NCBI RefSeq assembly: GCF_042676065.1
Contig: NZ_JBHTJO010000001.1
Span: 992,001-1,056,000, forward strand
DNA: 64,000 nt
Reading direction: 5' to 3'
Origin: Methyloligella solikamskensis
Lineage (GTDB): Bacteria; Pseudomonadota; Alphaproteobacteria; Rhizobiales; Methyloligellaceae
Shown here: positions 48,828-57,438 of the stretch, piece after piece
Layout: each line of letters starts with the position of its first letter
How positions within the stretch are numbered: the first letter of the stretch is position 1
Notes under the pieces: model-generated
Databases searched by the model: none
What the model saw: the letters and a program-made list of their open reading frames with translations, nothing else
Told to the model about the DNA's origin: nothing
Translations under genes and position numbers: made by a program

Positions 48828-49223
48828 ATGGCAAAAGCATACCGTCCGCCGAAGCAGACCAGCTTCGGCCAATTCATCGACTCCATTTTCCTGATCGCTC
48901 TCGTCTACGGCAGCCTGATGCTGCCGCTGATGTTCAACTTCGGGGCGGGTGGAGAGGAGCCCGCACCGGCGAAAGAGCCGGCTGAGATCACCTGGCAATC
49001 CCTCGATCAGAACGAGGTCATGCAGGCTCAGTGGGAGAAGCTGGGATACGACCCGGCGGAAGCCGCGGAGCTCATCAATGCGCGCTTCGACTACTCAATC
49101 GAGCCGATCTCGCTGGCGATCACCGCCTTGGTGATCCTCGGCTATTTCCTGTTCGTCCTGAAATACTCCGAGAAAGAGTACCGGGACGTGATCGCCGAGC
49201 GCTTCGGCCGCTCGCAGAAATAG
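48828..49223 (+). CDS. Small two-helix membrane protein, second gene of the permease operon
   Basis: 131 aa, no family recognised. A transmembrane helix at about 17-38 (DSIFLIALVYGSLMLPLMFNF), an acidic loop of some 50 residues (GEEPAPAKEPAEITWQSLDQN, then EAAELINARFDYSIEPI), and a second helix at about 92-112 (SLAITALVILGYFLFVLKYS), then a charged tail. If both ends are cytoplasmic, the loop is periplasmic and could be a substrate-binding or sensing part. The gene is 6 bases after its predecessor and 9 bases before the third small gene. Confidence 0.75.
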   Translation: MAKAYRPPKQTSFGQFIDSIFLIALVYGSLMLPLMFNFGAGGEEPAPAKEPAEITWQSLDQNEVMQAQWEKLGYDPAEAAELINARFDYSIEPISLAITALVILGYFLFVLKYSEKEYRDVIAERFGRSQK

Positions 49224-49232
49224 GGGGGAACA

Positions 49233-49418
49233 ATGGATATCTGGACAATCGCCAGCTACGCGGCCTGGGCGGTCTCCGCTCTGCTGCTCGGCTGGATGCT
49301 CTTTGACCTCATCCGGGTCGGCGCCGTCTACGGCGAAGACTTCCTGATGAGTGCCCGTGAGGGTGAGGACGAGCTTCTGCACGAAGCGGAAGAAGAAGAG
49401 GAAGGGGGCCGCAAATGA
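49233..49418 (+). CDS. Single-helix mini-protein, third gene of the permease operon
   Basis: 61 aa with one transmembrane helix (about 5-28, TIASYAAWAVSALLLGWMLFDLI) and a very acidic tail (EGEDELLHEAEEEEEGG). Its ATG has GGGGGGAACA upstream. The stop overlaps the ATG of the permease by four bases (ATGA), so the two are translationally coupled, which argues for a stoichiometric partner. No family recognised. Confidence 0.75.
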   Translation: MDIWTIASYAAWAVSALLLGWMLFDLIRVGAVYGEDFLMSAREGEDELLHEAEEEEEGGRK

Positions 49419-50809
49419 GCACGGAAGCCGTGGCGGAATCCGGAAAGGATCGCCTCTTTCTCCTCAAGGTGCTCGGCCCCGTTCACGTTTGGGCGCTGGG
49501 CGTCGGCATCGTTCTGGTCGGCGAGTATATGGGCTGGAACTTCTCCGTCGGGAAGGGCGGGGCGCTCGGCTCGCTGATTGCCTGCTGGATCATCGGCCTG
49601 CTCTACACCTGCGTCGCCATGATCGACTCCGAGGTCACCTCCACGGTGGCGGCGGCGGGCGGCCAATACACGCAAGCCAAGCATATCATCGGGCCGCTGA
49701 TGGCCTTCAATGTCGGGCTCTATCTCGTGATGGCCTACACCATGCTGGAGGCGGCGGATGCGCTCATCGTGGGCGATCTACTGACCCAGCTTGCCGAAGA
49801 GAGCGGGGTGACGAACTTCGATGCCCGGGCCTTCGTGGTGCTGACAATCGCGATATTGGCGTTCATGAACTATCGCGGCGTGCTGATGACCCTGTCGGTC
49901 AACTTCCTGATCACTGCGGTGGCCTTCATCGCCATCATCGTGATGTTCTTCGGCATTCAGCCGTGGAACGAAGGCGTGACGATCTTCCATGGGGATCTGC
50001 TCACAGGGCTACCCTACGGGTGGATCGGCGTGGTCGCGGCGCTACAGTTCGGCATGTGGTACTACCTCGGCATCGAGGGCACCTGCCAGGCGGCCGAAGA
50101 GGTGCGCAGCGCAGGACGTTCGATCCCGCTGGGCACCATGAGCGGCATGATCACGCTGCTGATCGCGGCGTCGCTCACCTGGTTCATGGCCTCAGGCCTG
50201 CTCCCCTGGGAGTATCTCGGCCAGGCCGTGGTGCCGCTCTACGATACTGCGCGCATGACCGGCAGCCCGATGCTTCAGACGCTGCTCTTCGTGGGCACGC
50301 TGTTCGCGGCGATCGCTTCGGCCAATGGCTGCATCAACGATGCCTCGCGGGCCTGGTTCTCCATGGGCCGTGACCGCTACATGCCGACCTGGTTCGGGGC
50401 GGTGCATCCGCGCTACCGCACGCCGTTCCGGGCGATCGTTTTCCTGATCCCAATCGCGGTGTCGTTCGCCTTCACCGGCTTGCTGGACCAGGTGATCACC
50501 TTCTCGATCCTGTCGGGTCTGCTGGGCTACACGTTCATGTCCATCAACGTGATCAAGTTCCGGCGGCAATGGCCCCTCGGGGTGATCGACCGCGGCTATG
50601 TGCATCCGTTCCATCCGATACCGGCGCTGATGTTGCTGACGCTCTGCACGGCAACATATTTCGCGACCTATCTCGGATACGGACCGCAGCTTCTGTCGAT
50701 CATGGTGTTCTACATCATCGCGTCGATCTGGTTTGCCATGCACCGCTACAAATACGTGGCGCGGGGCGACCAGTTCACCATGACGTGGCCACGTCCGGCG
50801 GGGTACTAA
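49415..50809 (+). CDS. APC family amino acid/amine permease
   Basis: 464 aa, about 12 transmembrane segments. The first helix region VWALGVGIVLVGEYMGWNFSVGKGG contains the broken-helix glycine motif of APC carriers, of the form seen in ethanolamine and related amine permeases; other signatures are MIDSEVTSTVAAAGGQYTQAKHIIGP and GIEGTCQAAEEVRSAGRSIPLG. It imports an amino acid or amine at the inner membrane, driven by an ion gradient. The substrate is not identifiable. It is the last gene of an operon with three small membrane proteins, an arrangement I do not know from characterised APC systems. Confidence 0.93.
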   Translation: MSTEAVAESGKDRLFLLKVLGPVHVWALGVGIVLVGEYMGWNFSVGKGGALGSLIACWIIGLLYTCVAMIDSEVTSTVAAAGGQYTQAKHIIGPLMAFNVGLYLVMAYTMLEAADALIVGDLLTQLAEESGVTNFDARAFVVLTIAILAFMNYRGVLMTLSVNFLITAVAFIAIIVMFFGIQPWNEGVTIFHGDLLTGLPYGWIGVVAALQFGMWYYLGIEGTCQAAEEVRSAGRSIPLGTMSGMITLLIAASLTWFMASGLLPWEYLGQAVVPLYDTARMTGSPMLQTLLFVGTLFAAIASANGCINDASRAWFSMGRDRYMPTWFGAVHPRYRTPFRAIVFLIPIAVSFAFTGLLDQVITFSILSGLLGYTFMSINVIKFRRQWPLGVIDRGYVHPFHPIPALMLLTLCTATYFATYLGYGPQLLSIMVFYIIASIWFAMHRYKYVARGDQFTMTWPRPAGY

Positions 50810-50920
50810 CGGCCTCCTCGCTGGATTTCCGGCGGCGGCCGCTTCTCTCCCACGCCCTTCCAGGGAGAGAGGCGGTTCGCCTGCCGGCCCTTTTTCACGA
50901 TCGGCATCACGGGGTTCCAC

Positions 50921-51673
50921 ATGCTGCCTTATCTCATTGCGTTTCCCATGGCGGCCGTTCTCGTCTGGCTCTATTTGCGTGACAGGCGCGAAACCGAGCG
51001 GACACGCGGCGCCACGTTGAGCGCGTGCGCCAGCGTCCTTCATGGGGAGGTGCATATCCGGCATCAGGAGGACGGGTTTCCGATCCTCTCCGGCCGGTAT
51101 GCTGGAAAGCGGGCGGTGCTGCGGGCGACCGTCGACACGCTGATCCCGCGCAAGCTTCCCTCGCTCTGGCTCGAGGTCTCGATCCTTACGCCGATTCCCT
51201 ACACAGCCCGGCTGAGCTACCTGATCCGGCCGGTGAACACCGAATTCTTCTCGCCCTCATCGCGGCTGGCCCGACGGCTGGACATTCCGTCCGACTGGCC
51301 CCGGGAAGCGGCCATGCTGCGCACCGATGAGGAGGGCAGCGTGCCCCCGCTGGCGGCGCTTGCCGGACCCTTGAGGCAGCTCTGCGCTGACCGGCGGGTG
51401 AAGGAGGTGGTGGTGACGCCGCGGGGCGTCCGCATCATCTATCTGGCCGATGAAGGCGAGCGCGGCAGCTATCTGCTGCTCCGACAGGCCCGCTTCGATC
51501 CGGAGCCGATCGATCCCGCGCTGGCTCGGTCGCTGCTCGACAGTGCGCTCGGCCTGGCCGAGACCCTGCAGGGCACTGATCGTGCCGTGCCTGCGCAGCC
51601 CGAACACCGTTTGATCCGCGCAAGCGGACGGAAAGGACGTCATGAGCAAGAAAGCATCGCCCTCGAAGCCTGA
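50921..51673 (+). CDS. Membrane-anchored protein of unknown function
   Basis: 250 aa. One N-terminal transmembrane helix (LPYLIAFPMAAVLVWLYL) is followed by a soluble domain starting with a strand-rich part (GEVHIRHQEDGFPILSGRYAGKRAVLRATVDTLIPRKLPSLWLEVSILTP in pieces) and a later helical part (PALARSLLDSALGLAETLQG). I do not recognise a family. It lies 111 bases after the permease gene on the same strand, and its 3' end overlaps the next gene by 32 bases, so those two are likely coupled. Confidence 0.65.
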   Translation: MLPYLIAFPMAAVLVWLYLRDRRETERTRGATLSACASVLHGEVHIRHQEDGFPILSGRYAGKRAVLRATVDTLIPRKLPSLWLEVSILTPIPYTARLSYLIRPVNTEFFSPSSRLARRLDIPSDWPREAAMLRTDEEGSVPPLAALAGPLRQLCADRRVKEVVVTPRGVRIIYLADEGERGSYLLLRQARFDPEPIDPALARSLLDSALGLAETLQGTDRAVPAQPEHRLIRASGRKGRHEQESIALEA

Positions 51674-51977
51674 GCAGGCTTCGATGCCGCTGCATCCTTA
51701 TCTGGTGATGGCGGTCGCAATCGTGCTGCCGGGCGTGGGGCAGCTTCTGAACAATCAGCCCCAGCGCGCGCTCACCATGCTGTTCTTCATGATCCTGCTG
51801 GGCATGGTGACCATGCACACGGCGGCTCCGGATGCATCCTTTATCGGACGCTATGCCGGCGGGCTGGCCATCTATTCGCTCTCGGTGCTGGATGCCTATC
51901 GCTGGGCGCGGCTGCGCTGGGAGATCGCGCGCAAAGAGCGGGAAGACGGCGCGCCGAATGCACCGGCGCGCGCCTGA
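51642..51977 (+). CDS. Small integral membrane protein
   Basis: 111 aa; AAAGGACGTC precedes the ATG. Two to three hydrophobic segments: YLVMAVAIVLPGVGQLLNNQ, ALTMLFFMILLGMVTMH, and a weaker one in FIGRYAGGLAIYSLSVLDAYRWA. The VLPGVGQLLNNQPQRAL pattern resembles small TM2-like bacterial membrane proteins in which PGxGQ follows the first helix. Function unknown. It overlaps the previous gene by 32 bases and converges with pyk. Confidence 0.7.
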   Translation: MSKKASPSKPEQASMPLHPYLVMAVAIVLPGVGQLLNNQPQRALTMLFFMILLGMVTMHTAAPDASFIGRYAGGLAIYSLSVLDAYRWARLRWEIARKEREDGAPNAPARA

Positions 51978-52010
51978 AGCTCACGCGCGTAGAGATCGTC
52001 TGCCGGCCGC

Positions 52011-53447
52011 TTAGGCCTGTTCGTGAGATCCGTCGCCGACGCTGGCGATGCGCAGCATGTTTGTGCCACCGGATTTGCCGAAGGGCAGACCCGCGGAGAT
52101 GATGATCTGATCGTCGTACTGGGCGAAGTCCTCTTCCAGGGCGATGCGGCAGGCCTTGGCGACCATGTCGTCCACGCTTTCCGGATCGCCCGTCAGCACG
52201 CAGTGCAGACCCCACACAATAGCGAGCTTGCGGCCCGTGGCCGGCACCGGCGTCAGGGCCAGGATCGGCTGTGGCGGGCGCTCGCGGGCCGCGCGGATGC
52301 TGGTTTGGCCCGACGAGGTGTAGCAAACGATGGCCGCCAGGTTCAGGGTATTGGCGACGGTGCGGGCAGCCGCGGAGACCGCGTCTATGCCGGTCGCTTC
52401 GCGATAGATGTTCTGGGCGTGGATGATCGCCTCATAGAGGGGGTCGCGCTCCACCTCGATGGCGACCCGGTCCATGGTGGCGACGGCCTCGGTGGGGAAC
52501 TTGCCGACCGCCGATTCGGCCGACAGCATCACAGCATCGGCCCCTTCGAACACGGCCGTGGCGACGTCGGAGACCTCCGCGCGGGTGGGCACCGGCGAAG
52601 AGATCATCGATTCCAGCATCTGGGTGGCGACCACCACGGGCTTGCCGGCGTTGCGGGCGGCGCGGGTGATCTGCTTCTGAAGGCCGGGCACCTTCTCCAC
52701 GGGCATCTCGACGCCCAGATCGCCGCGGGCGACCATGATGCCGTCGGCGAGCTTCATGATCTCGGTGAGCTCGTTCACGGCGGAAGGCTTCTCGATCTTG
52801 GCCATCACCGCGGCGCGGCCATTCACCAGCTTCTGGGCCTCGGCGATATCGTCGGCGCGCTGCACGAAGGAGAGCGCAATCCAATCGACCCCCGTCGAGC
52901 AGGCGGCTTCGAGATCGGCGCGGTCCTTGTCGGTCATGGCGCCCAAAGGCAGCACGGTGTCGGGCAGGCTGACGCCCTTGCGGCTGCCCAGCGAGCCGCC
53001 GACGACCACCTCCGCATCGATGCGGACGTCGCTGGCATCGACCACGCGCAGGCGCAGCTTGCCGTCGTCGAGGAGCAGGGTGTGGCCCGGCTCGATCGCT
53101 TCGAAGATCTCCGGATGGGGCAGGTGAATGCGGCCCGAGCCGTCTGTCACCTCGCGGCGGACGAAGCTCACCACATCGCCTTCGGTCAGGAGCATGGCGC
53201 CGGATTCAAACTTGCCGACGCGGAGCTTCGGGCCCTGCAGATCGGCGAGAATGCCGATGGGGCGCTGGCACTCCTCCTCGACTTCCCGGATCATGGCCTG
53301 AGTCTCAGCCATGCTCTCATGGCTGGTGTGGCTCATATTGATGCGGAAAACATCCGCCCCCTTGTCGAAGAGGGCAGCCAGAGTCGCTTTGTTATTTGAT
53401 GCGGGTCCGAGTGTGGCGACGATCTTGACCCTACGATTTCGCCTCAT
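52011..53447 (-). CDS. pyk: Pyruvate kinase
   Basis: 478 aa, normal length. Signatures: RRNRRVKIVATLGPASNN at the N-terminus, GPKLRVGKF, the active-site Lys segment VMAKIEKPSAVNELTEI, MVARGDLGVEMP, and QMLESMISSPVPTRAEVSDVATAV in pieces. The C-terminal allosteric domain is present. It converts phosphoenolpyruvate and ADP to pyruvate and ATP. The ATG overlaps the stop of the DUF1036 gene by four bases (ATGA), so the pair is cotranscribed, an association common in Rhizobiales. Confidence 0.97.
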   Translation of the reverse strand: MRRNRRVKIVATLGPASNNKATLAALFDKGADVFRINMSHTSHESMAETQAMIREVEEECQRPIGILADLQGPKLRVGKFESGAMLLTEGDVVSFVRREVTDGSGRIHLPHPEIFEAIEPGHTLLLDDGKLRLRVVDASDVRIDAEVVVGGSLGSRKGVSLPDTVLPLGAMTDKDRADLEAACSTGVDWIALSFVQRADDIAEAQKLVNGRAAVMAKIEKPSAVNELTEIMKLADGIMVARGDLGVEMPVEKVPGLQKQITRAARNAGKPVVVATQMLESMISSPVPTRAEVSDVATAVFEGADAVMLSAESAVGKFPTEAVATMDRVAIEVERDPLYEAIIHAQNIYREATGIDAVSAAARTVANTLNLAAIVCYTSSGQTSIRAARERPPQPILALTPVPATGRKLAIVWGLHCVLTGDPESVDDMVAKACRIALEEDFAQYDDQIIISAGLPFGKSGGTNMLRIASVGDGSHEQA

Positions 53448-53914
53448 TGTGCGTCGTCTTCAGCGCCGGGATCGGTGAGGCGGATGGTCCAATCGCGCTC
53501 TTCACCGGTATCAACTTCAAAAAACCCGGTTCGCTTATAACCCCGCTTTACGCAATTTTTTGTGTCGCGAATGGTAAAGGCCTTGTCGTCCGTGCACATC
53601 GAGATGCTGCCGGCCCATTCGCCGCCGCGGTCGTAATCGACGGCGTGGAGATAATAGTACCGGGCGATGAGCACGCCCTTCAGCAGGGTCTCGCAGGTAT
53701 GAGCGGCGACGTTCCACCAGCCCTCCGTGGCCCAGCCTTCCTTGTCCTTGTAGCCGATGGCCACGCCGACACGGCTCGTGGTCGTGTTGCAGAGCTTCAG
53801 ATCGGCATGGGCGGCCGTACCGACACCGAGCAGCGGGACGGCGAGCATGAAACTGAAGAGAAGGCGAAACAGTTGTCTCCTCACGCGCCCGGCGCTCTTG
53901 GCCGGGGTCCGCAT
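53444..53914 (-). CDS. Exported DUF1036 protein
   Basis: 156 aa from the ATG at 53914, which gives a signal peptide (RRQLFRLLFSFMLAVPLLGVG, cleavage after AHA); the frame extends 26 codons further upstream. The mature part begins ADLKLCNTTTSRVGVAIGYKD and continues EGWWNVAAHTCETLL, YYYLHAVDYDRGGEW and FTIRDTKNC, which is the DUF1036 domain, with several Cys that could form disulfides. Function is unknown; it is periplasmic. It is directly upstream of pyk and coupled to it. Confidence 0.9.
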   Translation of the reverse strand: MRTPAKSAGRVRRQLFRLLFSFMLAVPLLGVGTAAHADLKLCNTTTSRVGVAIGYKDKEGWATEGWWNVAAHTCETLLKGVLIARYYYLHAVDYDRGGEWAGSISMCTDDKAFTIRDTKNCVKRGYKRTGFFEVDTGEERDWTIRLTDPGAEDDAQ

Positions 53915-54169
53915 CGTTTTGGAAGCGACAGTCAAGTCTGAGCCTTTGGTCACGAATGGATTGATGATACCGAACGGGTGCGTTTCTATCATCGGCGCGC
54001 CGGATTATAAGAGTAATTCACCCCTGCAAAAACCCGCCGCGCGATGGCTGGGAGAATGGGTCGCAACGCACCCCGTCCCCACGTCTTTCTCATCGTCTTG
54101 TATAGGGGCTGGGGCTTTAGTGAAAGGGCTTCGAGCCGGAAGTCTGTAAAGAGCAATAAGAGGCATTCA

Positions 54170-55336
54170 GTGGAGCAACGGGTCTCGCAATCGCAGCCGA
54201 CCGAATCGCAAGAAGAATCCTACCAGTTCATCGACGGCGATCTCTCTCGGGGGCTCATTATTCTCTGCGATCATGCGGAGAACACGATCCCCGAGCGCTT
54301 CAGCCAGCTTGGTCTCAAGGACGAGATCATGCGGCGGCATATCGCCTACGATCCCGGCGCGAAGGGGGTGGCGACTAGGCTTGCTGAGCTTCTGGGCGCA
54401 CCGGCGCTGCTGACGCGGTTTTCCAGGCTGCTGATCGACCCCAATCGGGGCCCGCGCGATCCCACCCAGATCATGCAGATCTCCGACAGCGTGATCGTGC
54501 CCGGCAATGTCGGGATGACGGCGGAGCAGCGCCAGGAGCGAATCGATACCTTCTACAAGCCCTATCACGAGGCGATCGATGCGCTGATCGACCAGGGCGT
54601 CGAGGGCGGGCGCGTGCCGGCCCTACTGGCGATCCATAGCTTCACGCCGGCCTGGAAGGGCGTGCCGCGGCCCTGGCACGCCACGGTGCTGTGGGACAAG
54701 GACGGACGTCTGCCCCAACCGCTGCTGGCCGGCTTGAGTGCGGAAGACGATATCGTCTCGGGCGAGAACGTGCCTTACAGCGGCGAATTGGAAGGCGACA
54801 CCCTGAACCGTCACGGCACGCGGCGGGGCATCGCCCACGCCCTGATCGAGTTGCGGCAGGATCTGCTTGGCACCGAGCAGCAGCAGGAAGAGTGGGCCCA
54901 GCGCCTGGCGCGGATCGTGACGTCGGTGATGGAGAACGAGGCGGTCGCCAACTCCCTCGACGAGATCAGGTATACGGGCGGTGCGGCCGAGCGGATCGAA
55001 GGCCGGCCGGCCCCCGGCAAGACCGGCGGCAGCGGCGGCCTCGAAATAGAAGAGGCGGATGCGGGGCTTTCCGGTAAGACCGGGTCGGGCATTGACGATG
55101 CCCTGCGCACGGAGCTCGAGGCGGCGACCTTCCGGCGGCTGCGGGACCACCTCCGGGAGCGCACGGACGTCCAGAATATCGACATGATGGAGCTCGCCGG
55201 GTTCTGCCGGAACTGCCTGTCGCGCTGGTATATGGAAGCGGCGGAAGCCAAGGGGCTGACGCTTTCCAAGGACGAGGCGCGGGAGATCGTCTACGGCATG
55301 GCCTATGACGAGTGGAAGGCCAAATATCAGAAGTAA
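54170..55336 (+). CDS. Fusion of N-formylglutamate amidohydrolase and DUF1244
   Basis: 388 aa from the GTG at 54170, chosen because AAGAGG lies seven bases upstream. Residues about 15-255 are an N-formylglutamate amidohydrolase-type domain (LIILCDHAENTIPERF, DPGAKGVATRLAELLGAPALL, RLLIDPNRGPRDPT, LLAIHSFTPAWKG). Residues about 256-308 are a flexible linker with GKTGGSGG. Residues about 310-388 are a complete DUF1244 domain (ELEAATFRRLRDHLRERTDV, IDMMELAGFCRNCLSRWY, KDEAREIVYGM). DUF1244 is normally a separate gene of about 100 aa that lies next to this amidohydrolase in Rhizobiales; here they share one frame. The two domains therefore probably act together. GapR is encoded next. Confidence 0.88.
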   Translation: MEQRVSQSQPTESQEESYQFIDGDLSRGLIILCDHAENTIPERFSQLGLKDEIMRRHIAYDPGAKGVATRLAELLGAPALLTRFSRLLIDPNRGPRDPTQIMQISDSVIVPGNVGMTAEQRQERIDTFYKPYHEAIDALIDQGVEGGRVPALLAIHSFTPAWKGVPRPWHATVLWDKDGRLPQPLLAGLSAEDDIVSGENVPYSGELEGDTLNRHGTRRGIAHALIELRQDLLGTEQQQEEWAQRLARIVTSVMENEAVANSLDEIRYTGGAAERIEGRPAPGKTGGSGGLEIEEADAGLSGKTGSGIDDALRTELEAATFRRLRDHLRERTDVQNIDMMELAGFCRNCLSRWYMEAAEAKGLTLSKDEAREIVYGMAYDEWKAKYQK

Positions 55337-55489
55337 GGTACTGATATAGCGGCGTTTTCGCCTCTATCCATTCCAGCCTCTGGATAGTTTGGATTACCGC
55401 TTCACGGTGCTTGCGGGGCGAAAGCGCCACCGCCTAAGCTCACCGTTCGATTCGCTTCCATCAGCCTTTAGTTTCAGTGAGGTCCAGAC

Positions 55490-55765
55490 GTGTCGCTTCA
55501 TTCGTCAGCCAAAGACCAGCTTCGCACAATCGTCGCTCGCATCGAGCGCCTGGAAGAGGAGAAGGCGGCGCTGGCCGCCGATCTGAAGGAGGTCTATGCC
55601 GAGGCCAAGGCCAATGGCTTCGACACCAAGGCGCTGAAATCCGTGATCCGGATCCGCAAGCAGGACGAGGAGAAGCGTAAGGAAGAAGAGGCCGTGCTGA
55701 CGACCTATCTCCATGCGCTCGGCATGGATGACGACGAAGGCGAAGGCGAGGTGGTGGCCGCGTAG
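55490..55765 (+). CDS. gapR: GapR (DUF2312/UPF0335) nucleoid-associated protein
   Basis: 91 aa from a GTG at 55490 with GAGG seven bases upstream. The signature is AKDQLRTIVARIERLEEEKAALAADLKEVYAEAKANGFDTKALKSVIRIRKQD (read in pieces), followed by a C-terminal helix LTTYLHALGMDD. In Caulobacter, GapR is an essential protein that clamps overtwisted DNA ahead of replication and transcription and supports gyrase. The two long helices form the DNA-encircling dimer/tetramer. It is 153 bases after the amidohydrolase-DUF1244 gene, an association usual in this order. Confidence 0.93.
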   Translation: MSLHSSAKDQLRTIVARIERLEEEKAALAADLKEVYAEAKANGFDTKALKSVIRIRKQDEEKRKEEEAVLTTYLHALGMDDDEGEGEVVAA

Positions 55766-55783
55766 AGCGCGGCCCGTATTACC

Positions 55784-57205
55784 CTAGCGGGATGCGAGCT
55801 GAGTCTCGGTCCTGCCGGGGAGGGCGGCGTAGAGGCTCCGGACCGCGGTGCCCTCGAACCGGTCGGTCATGGCGAGGCTCATGACCCGGCTCGTATCCCG
55901 CAGCTCAAGGGCGTGCGGGATCGACATTTCCTCGAACACGAAAGCGATATCATCCTGGCGGGGATGGATCATCGGCGCGATTTCGGTGTCGTAGCCCACG
56001 AGCCGGTCGCTCATGAGCACCGCCACATTGTAGTGGGCGAAGGTGAGCGCCTCTTCGGGGTGCTCCTCATCCTGCGCGGGCAAGCTCATCACATCGGTCT
56101 TGCGATAGGCGCTGCTGGCGTCAGAGGCGGTATCGGCGCTGGCCACGGGCTGCGGCGCAGGCGTCGGCTTGGGCGCCGGTGCGGGCGCCAGATTGGACGA
56201 GAAGGAGGGCGCGCCGCCGAGGCTCGCCATGGCGAAGGGGCTGGCGGGTTTACGGTTCGGCATGGGGGCCGAGGCCATCGCGGAGCTCGCGGCCGGCGCA
56301 TCAGGCGTCTCGTCGGCCTTGCCGAGGCTCATGGGCCGGTAATTCACGTTGGTCGCAGCGAGCAGCGGATTGTTCGGCTGAGTATCGCCGGCGCTCGCAA
56401 GCTTGGCGGAGAGCTGCCGGAAGGGTGAGGGCGTCGGCAGGGGCGGCGGCTCCGCAGAGGCCACGGCGGTTGGGGCCGGGGCACTCGGGCGGCCGCGCAG
56501 GATGTCGGCGGCGGTCTGATATTTACCGCTCGAGGCGGCGCGGCGGTAATCGGCTTGGGTGATACGGCGGCCGTCGCTCGGGATGTAGTCGGTCTTGCCG
56601 TCCGGGAAGAGGGCCGCCAGCTCCATATGAGGAATGCGGGGCCACATGCGCACCCGGCCCGTGTCCACATGGACGAAGGGGACGCCGGAGTTCGGGTAAT
56701 AGCCGACGCCGCCGAATTCCTGGATGAGCGCCAGATTGCGCAGCTTCTTCACCGGCACGCCGGGAATATGGATATCGGCGGCCTTACCGAGGATGTGCTG
56801 GCTGTATTTGGCCTGTCCGCCGCCAGAGGCGCGCAGCTTGTTGTTTGTCTTCTGGGACCGGTAGCCCGAGATCAGATGGATCGGCTCGGTAGCGCCAAGC
56901 TGGGTGTAGATTCGCCAGATAAGGTCGATCAGCTCCGGATCCATCTTGGTGTGATCCTTGGCCCGCCAGTCGCCCATGAAGCGGTTGAGCTTGTCCATGG
57001 CGGCGGGCACGAAGCGATCGTTCACCTTGTAGGTGACGGTCACATATTCCTTCGTGTGGATATTATAGAAACGAAGGGTGCGGGCCGTGGAATTGGCGTT
57101 GGCGGCGGGCGCATAGAGGTCCGGCACCACCAAGAGCATGGCGAGAACGCCAATGAAAATGGCGCGCACAGCATTACGGTTCGGAAGAAATTCCCGTCGT
57201 CCCAT
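55784..57205 (-). CDS. Exported DUF882 (M15-like) peptidase with long proline-rich tail
   Basis: 473 aa. An N-terminal hydrophobic segment (AIFIGVLAMLLVVPDLYA) is a signal peptide or anchor. The DUF882/M15 domain spans about residues 40-220, with the zinc-site elements SGYRSQKTNNKLR, SQHILGKAADIHIPG and GVGYYPNSGVPFVHVDTGRVRMW (His, Asp and His ligands). It is probably a D,D- or L,D-carboxypeptidase acting on peptidoglycan stem peptides. Residues about 240-390 are Pro/Ala/Ser-rich and disordered; the last 80 contain FAHYNVAVLMSDRLVGYD without a family I know. The next gene upstream on the same strand is a large L,D-transpeptidase, so both deal with the wall. Confidence 0.88.
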   Translation of the reverse strand: MGRREFLPNRNAVRAIFIGVLAMLLVVPDLYAPAANANSTARTLRFYNIHTKEYVTVTYKVNDRFVPAAMDKLNRFMGDWRAKDHTKMDPELIDLIWRIYTQLGATEPIHLISGYRSQKTNNKLRASGGGQAKYSQHILGKAADIHIPGVPVKKLRNLALIQEFGGVGYYPNSGVPFVHVDTGRVRMWPRIPHMELAALFPDGKTDYIPSDGRRITQADYRRAASSGKYQTAADILRGRPSAPAPTAVASAEPPPLPTPSPFRQLSAKLASAGDTQPNNPLLAATNVNYRPMSLGKADETPDAPAASSAMASAPMPNRKPASPFAMASLGGAPSFSSNLAPAPAPKPTPAPQPVASADTASDASSAYRKTDVMSLPAQDEEHPEEALTFAHYNVAVLMSDRLVGYDTEIAPMIHPRQDDIAFVFEEMSIPHALELRDTSRVMSLAMTDRFEGTAVRSLYAALPGRTETQLASR

Positions 57206-57365
57206 TCCACCCCTACGCAGCTACTAAACCAAGGCCGAACGTCGCTTTGGTTGCGGCCTCCCTCATCCCCGTTACATCCGCCCGAGTGGGCATTGCAAGA
57301 CGGCGAGTCTTCTTCGACCGCAGTTAACGAGAAGTATTGAGGGGAAATTTTGCGCAAAAGAGGGC

Positions 57366-57409
57366 GAAAAAGTTAACGCCGCCAGCACCTTATTGCTGAC
57401 GGCGTTAAC
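57366..57409 (-). terminator. Intrinsic terminator of the large L,D-transpeptidase gene
   Basis: GTTAACGCCG (57372-57381) pairs with CGGCGTTAAC (57400-57409), with a further 5-bp pair CAGCA / TGCTG inside after one mismatch. The five A at 57367-57371 give the T-run on the minus strand. It lies 30 bases after the stop. Confidence 0.88.
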
Positions 57410-57438
57410 CATGGTTCTCTTACGGGTGTGGAAAACGC

